A stretch of 64,000 nt of DNA from contig NZ_JAQKPV010000003.1 in the NCBI RefSeq assembly GCF_028200735.1, positions 1 to 64,000 on the forward strand, written 5' to 3'. This stretch comes from Streptomyces sp. ACA25 (lineage in GTDB: Bacteria; Actinomycetota; Actinomycetes; Streptomycetales; Streptomycetaceae). The notes under the pieces were generated by a model. It did not search any database, was not told where the DNA came from, and saw only the letters and a program-made list of their open reading frames with translations. Positions 9,492 through 19,144 of this stretch are shown in pieces. Within the stretch, counting starts at the first letter, position 1, and each line of letters starts with the position of its first letter. The translations under genes and the position numbers were made by a program.

Positions 9492-9637
9492 GATGTTGGA
9501 CCGTACCGCACTCCTGAGCGGGCCGCGACGACTCACCCCGGGCTCACCCGCCCGTGTCGCTTCCAAAGCGGGCGAGACGTGCGCTTTCGTCCGGATCATG
9601 GCTGCCCGGTCCGCGGGTTCCTCTATGGTCAGAGACG

Positions 9638-10093
9638 ATGAACGACCGTGACAGCGCTTCCCCCACTCCCCCGGGTCCGCGGCACCGGCACCGGGACCGG
9701 CACGGCCGCGGGATGCGCGGGCCTCTCGCCCCGCCGCAGGTGCCGCTCGCGGTCACCCGCGCGGACTCCTTCGACGCCCTGGTGCACGATTCGGCGGAGC
9801 GGCTGAGACGCCGGCTGCCGCAGCTCGCCGGGGTGGTCTTCGGAGTGCAGGAAGTGCCCCGTCTCCCTGCCCGCGAGAAGGCGCCGGCCGGGGAGGCGGT
9901 ACCGCTCGGCGGAGTGGTGCGCTCCCGCACGGGGCACCCGGATGTGATCGTGGTCTACCGGCGCCCGGTCGAGCTGCGCAGCCGGGACCGTGAGGAGCGG
10001 GCGCTGCTGGTGCACGAGGTGGTGGTGGAGCAGGCCGCCGAACTGCTGGGGCTCACGCCGGAGGCGGTCGACCCCCGGTACGGACAGGACTGA
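9638..10093 (+). CDS. metallopeptidase-like (zincin) family protein with degenerate active site
   Basis: A 151-residue protein resembling the small bacterial zincin family: FDALVHDSAERLRRRLPQLAGVVFGVQEVP, then a DVIVVYRRP strand, then the helix where HExxH is expected. Here that helix reads LLVHEVVVEQAAELLGL, so the first His and Glu are present but the second His is Val-Glu. Peptidase activity is therefore doubtful. A Pro/Arg/His-rich N-terminal segment precedes the domain. The ATG at 9638 has TATGGT 8 nt upstream and no Shine-Dalgarno sequence. Confidence 0.78.
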   Translation: MNDRDSASPTPPGPRHRHRDRHGRGMRGPLAPPQVPLAVTRADSFDALVHDSAERLRRRLPQLAGVVFGVQEVPRLPAREKAPAGEAVPLGGVVRSRTGHPDVIVVYRRPVELRSRDREERALLVHEVVVEQAAELLGLTPEAVDPRYGQD

Positions 10094-10153
10094 CGGTGCC
10101 GGGTACGCCCCGGTCACGGGCGACCGGGACCGGGGCGTACGGCCGAGCGGCGG

Positions 10154-11764
10154 TCAGCGGACCAGGAGCGAGAAGTCCTGGCCGGTCTCCGGGACGGTGA
10201 CGGCCGAACGGTCGTCGGGCAGCGTCTGGATGGTGAACATCGGGACGTCGTCCCGGGTACGCGACAGCATGCGGGCGGCATGGAGCACACCGCCACCGGT
10301 CCGCTCGACCGTCAGGGCGTACAGGCCCTCGGTGTCGTCGTCGAGCTCGGGGGAGAGAGCCAGGGTGGTGCGGGCCTCCACGGTGTACGTCCCGGTGACC
10401 TCCTGCCCGCCTTCGGTGCCCGCGGACACGGTGACCCGCACCTCTGCCGCTTCGTCAGGGGCGGTCAGGAACAGCTCGGTGCCCTTGACGGTGTTGCCGG
10501 TGACGCCGGCCCGTTCCTCGACGGGCGCGGTGGCGGGGATGAACGCCATCTCCTGCTCGTCCCCCTGGCCCCGGGTGACCCGCAGACCGGCCACCAGCGG
10601 CACCGGCCCCGCGTCCACGGGAGGGGTGAGGACCAGGGATCCGGCCTCGCCCAGGGTGAGGTCCCCGAGGTCGACGGAGTGCAGGATGCCGGCCTGCAGG
10701 TACAGGGACTCGTTGCCCGCGGGGGTGATGGTTCCGCCGGGTCCGGCGAGGCCGATCGCCAGGTTGACGTCCTCATCGCCCGGGGCGAGGGCGACGAGCC
10801 GGACGGTCTCCGCGTCAGCGGGGATGCCCGGCAGCACCAGCGGGCCCTCGTGGGCGGACGGCGCTGCTGCCGGGTCCAGCCAGTCGGTGCCGAGCTGTTC
10901 GTCGGTGGCCTCCACCTGTGCCCCGATCCGGCCGGTGCGGGCCATCACGCGGACCGCGAGGTTGGTCTCCGGCTCCTCGGTGAGGGTGGAGAGCCGGACC
11001 GGGACGGTCGACTCACCGGGCAGCGTGATGCCCTCCCCGTCGTTCAGCGACTCCAGCCGGCCCTCGGGGCCGTACAGCTCGATGTCGACGACGGTCGCCG
11101 CGTCGTCGGGGTTGGTCAGGTGGAGGTAGTCGTGACGGCTGTCGACCGTGCTGGCACCCGCGAACCAGAATTCGCTGTCCGGGGCGGTGCAACCGGTGCC
11201 GAGAAGACCCCGGCCGTCGCCGCGTGGCACGAGGGTGGTCTGCTGCACGTTCCAGCCGGGTGCGAAGCGGTGCTCGGCCGTGCCGGCCAGGGCGGGAGCG
11301 CCGGTGTCCTTCGTGCTGACGGAGACGGGGCTGCCCAGTTCCTCCAGGGGGACCACGTGGTCCGGGTCCTCCTCCTGCCCCTCCTCGGTGTCCTCCTCGT
11401 CCTCGGTGTCCTCCTCCTCGGTGTCCTCCTCGTCGGTGTCCTGGTCCTCCGGGTCCTCCGATTCCTCGTCGTCCTCACGGGCGCTGCCCGGCGTGTGCTC
11501 GGCCACCGGCCGCAGGGCCGCGCTGCCGGGCAGCCGGTCACCGGCCGCGCCCTCGGCGGGGGGCGTGAAGGCGGTGTACACGGTGGTCGCCGAGGTGGCG
11601 CCGAAAGCTGCGGGCGGACACACCAGGGAGCTGCGCTCCACCGGTGCGGAGGCGGTCCGGCCGGCCGCGGCGGAGCCGTCGGCGCCGCTGCCGAGGGAGG
11701 CGATGCCGGTCACCACCGCGAGGGCCGCGCCGGCTGCCAGCAGGGACATCGTGGGCCGGTTCAT
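10154..11764 (-). CDS. secreted DUF5719 family protein with acidic linker
   Basis: A 536-residue protein with a signal-like N-terminus (MNRPTMSLLAAGAALAVVTGIASL). A highly acidic Asp/Glu/Thr linker covers about residues 95-140. A long beta-rich region follows, containing repeated strand patterns such as LHLTNPDDAATVVDIELYGPEG. It overlaps the upstream glycosyltransferase by ATGA, so the two are translationally coupled and probably act together at the envelope. Molecular function is unknown. Confidence 0.85.
   Translation of the reverse strand: MNRPTMSLLAAGAALAVVTGIASLGSGADGSAAAGRTASAPVERSSLVCPPAAFGATSATTVYTAFTPPAEGAAGDRLPGSAALRPVAEHTPGSAREDDEESEDPEDQDTDEEDTEEEDTEDEEDTEEGQEEDPDHVVPLEELGSPVSVSTKDTGAPALAGTAEHRFAPGWNVQQTTLVPRGDGRGLLGTGCTAPDSEFWFAGASTVDSRHDYLHLTNPDDAATVVDIELYGPEGRLESLNDGEGITLPGESTVPVRLSTLTEEPETNLAVRVMARTGRIGAQVEATDEQLGTDWLDPAAAPSAHEGPLVLPGIPADAETVRLVALAPGDEDVNLAIGLAGPGGTITPAGNESLYLQAGILHSVDLGDLTLGEAGSLVLTPPVDAGPVPLVAGLRVTRGQGDEQEMAFIPATAPVEERAGVTGNTVKGTELFLTAPDEAAEVRVTVSAGTEGGQEVTGTYTVEARTTLALSPELDDDTEGLYALTVERTGGGVLHAARMLSRTRDDVPMFTIQTLPDDRSAVTVPETGQDFSLLVR
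11381..11446. repeat. 15-bp-period tandem repeats encoding the acidic linker
   Basis: Copies of a TCCTCGGTGTCCTCC-like unit recur four times with period of roughly 15-18 bp. On the coding strand they encode GluGluAspThrGlu-type units in the DUF5719 protein. Such arrays vary in copy number by slippage. Confidence 0.7.
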
Positions 11765-14700
11765 CGCTGGTTGCTCCCGTCACCGTAATCGCTCGGATAC
11801 TCGTACGGCGCGGTGTAGCTCTGGCCGTCCCAGTCACCGTAGTTCTGCTGCGGGACCCCCTGGCCGTCGCTGTAATAGGGCTCCTGCGGGTAGGTCTCCT
11901 GCGGATATCCGGTGTCCCCGTACCCATAGCCCTGGTCCTGGCCCTCCTGGTACGGGTAGGACTCCTGCTGCTGCTCCGGCAGCCGGGGCTGCCCGTCCGG
12001 CGGGGCGGGCTGCCCGCGGTGCGCGGGGCCGGGGTCCGTTCCGTGGTGGGCCTCCTCGGTCCACCCCTGCTGCGCGGGCACCGGCACCGGGGCCGCCGTT
12101 TCGGCCGCCGGACCGGCAGGCGGTGGCGGGGCCGGACGGTCGCCGGCCCGGCGGCGTCCGCCGGTACCGGCCGCGACGGTCTCCGGCTCCGGCAGGTCGT
12201 CGTCGAGCTCCCTTCGGCGTCCCGGAAGTGCCAGCACCGTGAGGACCAGCAGCAGGAAGCCCTGGACCCACACCCACAGCGTGTGACTGCCCGCGGAGTC
12301 GTGGCCGACCTCGAGCTGTCCGCCCCCGGCGGGGAGCTGGAAGCCCTGGGCCCAGCCGCTGACGGTGACGGGCGTGAGCGGCCGGCCGTCGAGCGTCGCC
12401 CACCAGCCGGGCGCCGCGGTGTCGGCAAGGCGGAGGGTGCGCCCTTCCGGTCCGTCGGGCAGCTCGGTCCGCACCTCGACCGGCCCTGCCGGGAGCGGCT
12501 GCGGCGCAGCGGACGCGTCATCCTCCGCGGGGAGGAGCATGACCCGGGCAAGGTCCCGCTCCACGCGCCAGAGCGCGCTGCCGTCCTCCTGGCTGAGCCG
12601 CTTGAGGCCGGGGGTGGTGTCCAGCACGCGGTGCAGCTCCTCGGGGGTGCCGTCCTGGACGATGACGTAGCGCACGGCGTAGTCGGCCAGGATCGTCGTC
12701 TGGTCGGCTCCGGAGCCGGCGGCCAGCTCGGCGACCGCGGTGCGCAGGGAGGAGTCCTCCGGCATCTGCCGGGCGAGGTCCCCGTCCCCGAGACGGGCGC
12801 CGGAGCCGCGGACCAGGGTGTAGGAGAGCCGGGTGGGCGCGCCGTCTCCGGCAGCGGGTGCCCGGCCGGACAGGATGAGCGTACGGGCCTGGTCCTGCGA
12901 GGAGCTCTCCTCTGCCACGAAGGCCGGCACCTGTACGGGGTTGCGCCTCTCCAGGGGGTCGCCCGCTCCGCTCAGCAGCCAGCCGGCGGCGGCGAGCAGC
13001 GGGCCGATCGCGGCCGCGGCGGCGATACCGACGGCGACCGGCTGGCGCCAGCCGAAGTTCTGGGTGGCCACCCGGTGCCGGGCGCCGTCGGCACCCAGCG
13101 CCGCGGCCGACAGCAGCGCGAGGCCGTAGACCAGCGTGGCCGGGCCTGCCCAGTGCGAGGCGTTCGCCCAGACGGCGAAGAGCAGGGCGACAAGCGCGAC
13201 GCCCCAGGCGGTGATCACGGCCTGCCGCCGGTCCGGGCGCAGCAGCGCGGCGAGGGCGGCGAGCAGCAGCCCGGTCAGCAGCCAGGCACCGAGCGCCCCG
13301 GGCCCTCCAGGGCTGAAGGTGAGCAGTTGCGAGGCGGTGGCCGGAGCGGTGTCGAAGATCAGGCCGGCTTCGGTGAGGAAGGCCGAAGGGCTGGTGAGCA
13401 CCGACCACGACCAGGGACTGAGCAGCACCGCAGGGGTGAGGAGCAGCACGGCGAGCCGTCCGGCCCTGGCCTTGCGCAGTTCGAGGTCCTGGCGCGGCGG
13501 AAGGGCCACGGCACCGAGGGCCAGGGTGAGAGCCAGGGGCCAGAGCACCGGGGTGAACGCAGTGATGACGGTGAGCAGCAGAGCCCCTGCCCAGGCGGCG
13601 CGCCACGGCCCTCTGCCGCCGTTGGGCAGGCCGGCGGCGACGACCGCGCAGCGGGCGAGCAGGGGAAGCAGTACGGCCAGCACGACGGTGCCGATGCGGC
13701 CGGAGGCCAGCGCTCCGGTGACGGCGGGCAGGAAGGCGTAGGCGGCGCTGCCCCAGGCGCGCAGCAGCTTGGAGGGGACGAGCGGCTTGGAGGCGAAGTA
13801 GGCGCTGAGGCCGGCGAGCGGCACGGCGCACACGAAGAGCAGGGTCAGGGCGAGCCCGGTGCTGCCGAGCAGTCCGGTGGACAGCAGGGCGAGCAGGGCC
13901 AGGTAGGGCGGGGCGCTCTCGGTGCCGCCGGTGCCGAGTGGCTGCCAGGTCTCCAGGTACCGGGACCACAGGGCAGCGGCGTCGGCGGGAGCCGGCAGCA
14001 GTGCGCCGCCGGTCAGCGCCCCGCCGCCGATCAGTTCCCGGGAGGCGAGGAAGGCGAGGAGCAGCAGCAGCACGAAGAGCACGGGGCCGGGCTTGCGGGC
14101 CAGCCGCTTGATCCGGACGAACTGCTCGACCTCGAAGTCCTCGGCGTCGTCGTCGGCGGGCCCGGACTCCACCGCGCCGTGCCGTCCGCCGGACGAGGAG
14201 GCGGGTTCCGACCGCCCTGAGAGGTTGCTGACCACCTGTTCGACGGTGGCTTTGACGGTGGCTCCGCGGGGCGGGAAGAGCGGCCGGAGGTCTGCCGGGT
14301 CCACGGAGGGGTCGGCGGTGCGCCGCCGGCTCCGGCGGGCGCTCAGGATACGGCCGGGGCGCAGCAGAGTGGCGAGCAGCCCGGCGGCTTCGTCGAGGGC
14401 CCGGCCGGGCATCTTGCCGACGAGGTAGGCGAGGACGCGCAGCAGGGTGCCGAGGATGAGCCGCGGCATGATCCACAGCAGGTTCCGGGCCCGGGCGTTG
14501 ACGAGCAGGGTGTAGGCGGCTGCGGCCTTGTCCACGCGGTGCGGGCTTGCGCCGAGGCGGCCCGCGCAGTCGATGGTGCGGCGTTCCCGGGCGGATGCCT
14601 CGGCGTGCCGCAGCACGGCGCCCGGAGCGACGACGACCCGGTGGCCGGCTGCGTGGGCACGCCAGCACAGGTCGACGTCGTCCCGCATGAGGGGCAGCCG

Positions 14701-15384
14701 ACGGTCGAATCCGCCCAGTTGTTCGAAAACATCACGGCGGATGAGCATGCCCGCGGTCGAGACCGCCAGCACGGCGCGTACGTGGTCGTGCTGTCCCTGG
14801 TCCTGCTCGCGGCGGTCGAGGGCGGTCCAGCGGCGTCCGCTGTTGGCGAGCGAGACGCCGACCTCGAGGAGTTGCCGGCGGTCGTACCAGCCGCGCAGCT
14901 TTGCGCCGATGATCGCGGCGGAGGGGTCGTGGGAGGCATGCCGGAGCAGCTCGGCGAGCGCGTCCGGCTCGGGGGCGGAGTCGTCGTGCAGCAGCCAGAG
15001 CCAGTGCACGGGCTCGCCGTGCGGCAGTTCGGGCAGGTCGTAGGTGCTGGTGTCCCAGGTCCGGGTTTCCGGGTCCCAGGCCTCGGGGCGCCGCAGGTAA
15101 GGCAGCTCTTCGGGGGTCAGCACCGGTGCGGTGCGCGCGGCCTCGGCCACCGCGGTGCCGAAGCCGGAGCGGCGGGCAAGGTGCAGTACCCGCTCGGCCC
15201 CGAGGGCCTCGGTCATCAGGGCGGCGGAGTTGTCGGCACTGCCGGTGTCGGCGGCCACGACGTCCTGGACCGGGCGGTCCTGGCCGACGAGTCCGGCCAG
15301 GACGTCGGGGAGCCAGCGTGCGCCGTCGTGCGAGACGAGCACGGCGGTGACCACGTGCTGCGGAAAGTCAGGGTGGGCGGACAT
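11761..15384 (-). CDS. very large membrane glycosyltransferase, GT2 N-terminal domain
   Basis: A 1207-residue protein. Residues 1-~270 form a GT2 nucleotide-sugar transferase: start VVTAVLVSHDGARWLPDVL, DTGSADNS, the metal-binding LLHDDSAPE and the acceptor-side RDDVDLCWRAHAAGH. A membrane region of a dozen or more helices follows (about residues 300-870). A beta-rich segment ends near residue 1075, and the C-terminal ~110 residues are unusually rich in Gln, Tyr, Gly and Pro. It is likely a polyprenyl- or nucleotide-sugar-dependent wall glycopolymer enzyme. Its stop overlaps the DUF5719 start (ATGA). Confidence 0.9.
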   Translation of the reverse strand: MSAHPDFPQHVVTAVLVSHDGARWLPDVLAGLVGQDRPVQDVVAADTGSADNSAALMTEALGAERVLHLARRSGFGTAVAEAARTAPVLTPEELPYLRRPEAWDPETRTWDTSTYDLPELPHGEPVHWLWLLHDDSAPEPDALAELLRHASHDPSAAIIGAKLRGWYDRRQLLEVGVSLANSGRRWTALDRREQDQGQHDHVRAVLAVSTAGMLIRRDVFEQLGGFDRRLPLMRDDVDLCWRAHAAGHRVVVAPGAVLRHAEASARERRTIDCAGRLGASPHRVDKAAAAYTLLVNARARNLLWIMPRLILGTLLRVLAYLVGKMPGRALDEAAGLLATLLRPGRILSARRSRRRTADPSVDPADLRPLFPPRGATVKATVEQVVSNLSGRSEPASSSGGRHGAVESGPADDDAEDFEVEQFVRIKRLARKPGPVLFVLLLLLAFLASRELIGGGALTGGALLPAPADAAALWSRYLETWQPLGTGGTESAPPYLALLALLSTGLLGSTGLALTLLFVCAVPLAGLSAYFASKPLVPSKLLRAWGSAAYAFLPAVTGALASGRIGTVVLAVLLPLLARCAVVAAGLPNGGRGPWRAAWAGALLLTVITAFTPVLWPLALTLALGAVALPPRQDLELRKARAGRLAVLLLTPAVLLSPWSWSVLTSPSAFLTEAGLIFDTAPATASQLLTFSPGGPGALGAWLLTGLLLAALAALLRPDRRQAVITAWGVALVALLFAVWANASHWAGPATLVYGLALLSAAALGADGARHRVATQNFGWRQPVAVGIAAAAAIGPLLAAAGWLLSGAGDPLERRNPVQVPAFVAEESSSQDQARTLILSGRAPAAGDGAPTRLSYTLVRGSGARLGDGDLARQMPEDSSLRTAVAELAAGSGADQTTILADYAVRYVIVQDGTPEELHRVLDTTPGLKRLSQEDGSALWRVERDLARVMLLPAEDDASAAPQPLPAGPVEVRTELPDGPEGRTLRLADTAAPGWWATLDGRPLTPVTVSGWAQGFQLPAGGGQLEVGHDSAGSHTLWVWVQGFLLLVLTVLALPGRRRELDDDLPEPETVAAGTGGRRRAGDRPAPPPPAGPAAETAAPVPVPAQQGWTEEAHHGTDPGPAHRGQPAPPDGQPRLPEQQQESYPYQEGQDQGYGYGDTGYPQETYPQEPYYSDGQGVPQQNYGDWDGQSYTAPYEYPSDYGDGSNQR

Positions 15385-15465
15385 CGAGGTGCGGGCCCCG
15401 GTTCGGTGGACGGCGTCGGACAGCGGCCCACACTAATCCAGAAGCAGCCCCCCGAGTGTCTCCGC

Positions 15466-15729
15466 TCAGACAGCGGCCTTCTTCAGCCGGCGGCGCTCGC
15501 GCTCGGACAGGCCGCCCCAGATGCCGAAGCGCTCGTCGTTGGCCAGGGCGTATTCGAGGCACTCGGAGCGCACCTCGCATGCGAGGCAGACCTTCTTGGC
15601 CTCGCGGGTCGACCCTCCCTTTTCGGGGAAGAACGACTCAGGATCGGTCTGGGCGCACAGTGCGCGCTCCTGCCAGCCGAGCTCTTCGTCCGCTTCCTCG
15701 ACCAGCAGTTGTTGGAACAGCTCGGTCAT
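15466..15729 (-). CDS. whiB: WhiB, iron-sulfur sporulation regulator
   Basis: An 87-residue WhiB-like protein with four cysteines: C in RALCAQ, then CLAC and C in RSEC, which bind a 4Fe-4S cluster. The GIWGG turn and the basic tail ERERRRLKKAAV follow. Length and sequence match WhiB itself rather than other Wbl paralogues. In Streptomyces, WhiB with WhiA controls the switch from aerial growth to sporulation septation. The ATG at 15729 has GAGGGG 7 nt upstream; the open frame extends further 5' without family similarity. Confidence 0.96.
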   Translation of the reverse strand: MTELFQQLLVEEADEELGWQERALCAQTDPESFFPEKGGSTREAKKVCLACEVRSECLEYALANDERFGIWGGLSERERRRLKKAAV

Positions 15730-15801
15730 GTCGCGCCCCTCGCCTTCTTTGCTTCCCCGTGATGCTGCCGTTACCGGTTCCGGTCGAACGACACGTGTGA
15801 A

Positions 15802-15830
15802 ATTACAAGTACGTGATCCGGGCCAGTCAA
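15802..15830 (-). promoter_or_regulatory. promoter upstream of whiB
   Basis: On the minus strand TTGACT (15825-15830) and TGTAAT (15802-15807) are separated by 17 bp, a good match to the principal sigma-factor consensus. Transcription would begin near 15796, giving a leader of about 67 nt before whiB. The 507-bp gap 15730-16236 otherwise holds only a doubtful small reading frame and the upstream region of the cysteine dioxygenase gene. Confidence 0.65.
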
Positions 15831-15898
15831 GCCGCGATCTGCTATTGCCCTGGTGATTCACCCTGCGGCACCACAGGCGCACCGATAGTGTTCAAATC

Positions 15899-16099
15899 AT
15901 GACAACGCTTGCGCCCCTTGCTGCTTCGCCCCTCGTCGCACCTCTTTCCTCCGTTCTCCTCGGCCTCCACCAGAGGAGACGCGCCGCACACCGGCGGCGT
16001 TCCGCACACGCACCGGAGGGCGACATGGATCACAGTGGGATCACGGAACCGCAACGGCGTTTGATGGTGTGGTTGATGCGCCACTTGTCCGCTGGGTGA
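15899..16099 (+). CDS. possible small protein divergent from whiB
   Basis: A 66-codon frame with a basic middle (HQRRRAAHRRR) and a hydrophobic end (QRRLMVWLMRHLSAG). Third-position G+C is only moderate, so coding is uncertain. It lacks a Shine-Dalgarno sequence, but TAGTGT lies 7 nt before the ATG, the pattern shared by several apparent leaderless genes in this window. The location opposite whiB makes it worth testing. Confidence 0.35.
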   Translation: MTTLAPLAASPLVAPLSSVLLGLHQRRRAAHRRRSAHAPEGDMDHSGITEPQRRLMVWLMRHLSAG

Positions 16100-16236
16100 G
16101 CGCACAAACCTTTCGCCAAGCAGCGCAACCGGATGTGGTGAAACAATGCGGCCGAACGCATCATTCGGTTGACAGCCGACCTGCCCACCCGATCCCCTGG
16201 CTCCCCGGCCCCCTCCTCTCAAGGCGCAACTCCTTC

Positions 16237-16773
16237 ATGTCTCTCATGTCGCACGACAACGAAATCGCCGGTGATCCGCTGGCTTTGCCGCACCTGCTGC
16301 GGCCTGCCCCCGAGCACCCGTCCACCCTCGCCCAGTTCGCCGGGCTCGCCACTGCGCTAGCGAGCGACCGTGCGGCCTGGGCGCCACACATCCGGTACGA
16401 CGCGGCCAGTCGCTGGTACCACCGGCTGCGGACCGGCCCGGGATACGAGGCCTGGCTCCTGAGCTGGGTCCCCGGACAGGGCAGCGGCCGGCATGACCAC
16501 GGTCCGTCCAGCGGAGTGTTCACCGTCCTTGACGGCGAGTTGACGGAGTACCCGGGGATCGCGAGTCCACACCCCCGGATTCTCGCCCCCGGATCAGTAG
16601 AGGTGCGTCCGCCCGGATATGTCCACGAAGTCGTCAACTCGGCACTGGCACCCGCAGTCAGCCTGCACATCTACTTCCCGGGCCTGACCGAGATGCCACA
16701 GCACGCACGGGTGTTCGAAGAGCGAGGCGGGGGTCTGGCCGAGCCCTGCGACCGGAGCGCCGCCTCCTGCTGA
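16237..16773 (+). CDS. cysteine dioxygenase family protein
   Basis: A 178-residue cupin of the cysteine dioxygenase type. It would oxidise cysteine to cysteine sulfinate with a single iron. The iron ligands are in GSGRHDHGPSSG (His-x-His) and PGYVHEVVN, with the expected HIYFPGL strand at the end. The start at 16237 is preferred but an ATG at 16246 is possible; the ribosome site is weak. The stop lies 12 bp before fbiA. Thiol oxidase activity on another small thiol cannot be excluded. Confidence 0.87.
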   Translation: MSLMSHDNEIAGDPLALPHLLRPAPEHPSTLAQFAGLATALASDRAAWAPHIRYDAASRWYHRLRTGPGYEAWLLSWVPGQGSGRHDHGPSSGVFTVLDGELTEYPGIASPHPRILAPGSVEVRPPGYVHEVVNSALAPAVSLHIYFPGLTEMPQHARVFEERGGGLAEPCDRSAASC

Positions 16774-16785
16774 CAGACTGAGCAC

Positions 16786-17751
16786 ATGCAGCGCATCGTG
16801 GTTCTGGCCGGCGGTACCGGCGGCGCCCGTTTCCTGCGCGGTCTGCAACAGGCCGCGCCGGAGGCGGACGTCACCGTCATCGGCAACACCGGCGACGACA
16901 TCCATCTCTTCGGCCTGAAGGTCTGTCCCGACCTCGACACAGTGATGTACACACTGGGCGGCGGCATCCACGAGCAACAGGGCTGGGGCCGAGCGGACGA
17001 AACCTTCGCGGTCAAGGAGGAGCTGGCCGCCTACGGGGTGGGCCCGGAGTGGTTCGGCCTCGGCGACCGGGACTTCGCCACCCACATCGTCCGCACCCAG
17101 ATGATCAGCGCGGGCTACCCGCTCAGCGCGGTCACCGAGGCGCTGTGCCGGCGCTGGCAGCCCGGCGTGCGGCTGCTGCCGATGACCGACGACCGGGTCG
17201 AGACCCACGTCCTCATCGACACCGAGGAGGACGGCCGCCGCGCCGTGCACTTCCAGGAGTACTGGGTGCGGCTGCGGGCCGGCGTCCCGGCACACGCCGT
17301 GGTCCCCGTCGGCGCCGACAAGGCCACTCCGGCCCCCGGCGTCCTGGAGGCCATCGCCGAAGCCGACGTCATCCTCTTCCCGCCGTCGAACCCGGTCGTC
17401 AGCATCGGCACCATTCTCGCCGTGCCCGGCATCAGGGAGGCCATCGCCGAGGCCGGCGTACCCGTGGTGGGCCTCTCGCCGCTCATCGGCGGCGGCCCGG
17501 TGCACGGAATGGCCGACAAGGTCCTGGCCGCGATCGGGGTGGAGTCCACCGCGGCAGCCGTCGCCCAGCACTACGGCTCCGGACTGCTCGACGGCTGGCT
17601 CGTCGACACGGTCGACGCCGACGCCGTCGGCGCGGTCGAGGCGGACGGCATCCGCTGCCGCGCCGTCCCTCTGCTCATGACCGGCCCGGGCACCACCGCG
17701 GCCATGGCCCGGGAAGCCCTCACGCTCGCCGGGGAGGTCCGGGCCGCATGA
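16786..17751 (+). CDS. fbiA: 2-phospho-L-lactate/PEP transferase (F420 biosynthesis)
   Basis: A 321-residue CofD/FbiA. It couples an activated phosphoenolpyruvate or phospholactate unit to the deazaflavin Fo to give (dehydro)F420-0. The N-terminal [38 protein letters not shown] and [16 protein letters not shown] motifs are all present and the length is normal. It overlaps fbiB by ATGA. CAGACT six nt before the ATG hints at a leaderless start in addition to possible read-through from the dioxygenase. Confidence 0.96.
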   Translation: MQRIVVLAGGTGGARFLRGLQQAAPEADVTVIGNTGDDIHLFGLKVCPDLDTVMYTLGGGIHEQQGWGRADETFAVKEELAAYGVGPEWFGLGDRDFATHIVRTQMISAGYPLSAVTEALCRRWQPGVRLLPMTDDRVETHVLIDTEEDGRRAVHFQEYWVRLRAGVPAHAVVPVGADKATPAPGVLEAIAEADVILFPPSNPVVSIGTILAVPGIREAIAEAGVPVVGLSPLIGGGPVHGMADKVLAAIGVESTAAAVAQHYGSGLLDGWLVDTVDADAVGAVEADGIRCRAVPLLMTGPGTTAAMAREALTLAGEVRAA

Positions 17752-19118
17752 GCCGTTCCGCCGCCTACCGGGTGTGGGCCCTGCCGGGCATCCCCGAGGT
17801 CAGGCCCGGGGACGAGCCGGCCGGCCTGATAGCCGAAGCCGCCCGGTCCGCGGGCACCGGACCCGAAGGCTCTCCCGCCACGGGCCGGACCGCCGGGGAC
17901 ACCGAAGAGCCCGGACCCGGCCTCGCCGACGGCGACATCCTCGTCGTCACCTCGAAGATCATCAGCAAGGCGGAGGGCCGCATCCTCCGGGCCGCCGACC
18001 GCGAGGCCGCGATCGAGGCGGAGACCGTGCGCGTGGTCGCCCGCCGCGGCCCGGCCCGCATCGTGGAGTCCCGGCACGGCTTCGTCATGGCGGCGGCGGG
18101 TGTCGACGCCTCCAACACTCCGCCCGGCACCGTGCTGCTCCTGCCGGAGGACCCCGACGCCTCGGCCCGTCGCATCCGGGAGCGGCTGCGCGAGCTGCTC
18201 TCCATCGACGTCGGTGTCATCATCACCGACACCTTCGGCCGGCCCTGGCGCGAAGGACAGACCGACGTCGCCATCGGCGCCGCCGGAGTGCGGGTCCTGG
18301 ACGACCTGCGCGGCGGCCTCGACCCGCACGGCAACCCGCTCGGCGTCACCGTCACCGCCGTCGCGGACGAACTGGCGGGCGCGGGGGAGCTGGTCAAGGG
18401 CAAGACCGACGGCCGCCCCGTCGCGGTGATCCGCGGCCTTTCCCGGCACGTCGGCGAGCCGGGCGACGCCCGCCTGCTGGTCCGTGACGCCGCCCAGGAC
18501 ATGTTCCGGCTCGGCACCTCCGAAGCGCTGCGGGAGGCCGTCACCCAGCGCCGCACCGTCCGGGAGTTCACCCCGGAGCCGGTCGACCCGGAAGCGGTCC
18601 GCCGCGCCGTGGCCGCCGCCGTCACCGCCCCCGCACCGCACCACACCACGCCGTGGCGTTTCGTCCTGCTGGAGTCTCCCGAGTCCCGCGTCAAGCTGCT
18701 GGACGCCATGCGGGACGCCTGGATCGCCGACCTGCGCGCGGACGGCAAGCCCGAGGAGAGCATCGCCAAGCGGGTCCGGCGCGGCGACGTGCTGCGCAAC
18801 GCCCCCTGCCTGGTGATCCCCTGCCTGGTCGCTGACGGCGCGCACGACTACCCGGACGCCCGCCGCTCCAGCGCCGAGCGCGAGATGTTCGTGGTCGCCA
18901 CCGGCGCCGGCGTACAGAACTTCCTGGTCGCCCTGGCCGGCGAACAGCTGGGCTCGGCCTGGGTCTCCTCCACCATGTTCTGCCGCGATGTGGTCCGCGA
19001 GACGCTGGACCTGCCCGACACCTGGGACCCGATGGGCGCCGTCGCCGTGGGCCACCCCGCCGCCCCGGCGAAAGCCCGCCCGCCACGCGACCCGGCCGCC
19101 TTCCTCACAGTCCGCTGA
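17748..19118 (+). CDS. fbiB: F420 gamma-glutamyl ligase fused to nitroreductase-like domain
   Basis: A 456-residue FbiB. The N-terminal CofE-like ligase (to about residue 250) adds glutamates to F420-0 and shows [37 protein letters not shown] and [17 protein letters not shown]. The C-terminal FMN domain ([13 protein letters not shown]...[13 protein letters not shown]) is expected to reduce dehydro-F420. A Gly/Pro/Glu-rich insertion of about 25 residues (35-62) precedes the ILVVTSKI strand and looks like a flexible loop. It is translationally coupled to fbiA. Confidence 0.96.
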   Translation: MSRSAAYRVWALPGIPEVRPGDEPAGLIAEAARSAGTGPEGSPATGRTAGDTEEPGPGLADGDILVVTSKIISKAEGRILRAADREAAIEAETVRVVARRGPARIVESRHGFVMAAAGVDASNTPPGTVLLLPEDPDASARRIRERLRELLSIDVGVIITDTFGRPWREGQTDVAIGAAGVRVLDDLRGGLDPHGNPLGVTVTAVADELAGAGELVKGKTDGRPVAVIRGLSRHVGEPGDARLLVRDAAQDMFRLGTSEALREAVTQRRTVREFTPEPVDPEAVRRAVAAAVTAPAPHHTTPWRFVLLESPESRVKLLDAMRDAWIADLRADGKPEESIAKRVRRGDVLRNAPCLVIPCLVADGAHDYPDARRSSAEREMFVVATGAGVQNFLVALAGEQLGSAWVSSTMFCRDVVRETLDLPDTWDPMGAVAVGHPAAPAKARPPRDPAAFLTVR

Positions 19119-19144
19119 CCCGCCCGGCCCCAGCAGGCGGGGTC
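19117..19144. terminator. bidirectional hairpin between fbiB and the first LCP gene
   Basis: GACCCGCC and GGCGGGGTC pair with one bulge across an 11-nt loop. The stop codons of both convergent genes lie in the stem arms. Confidence 0.5.
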
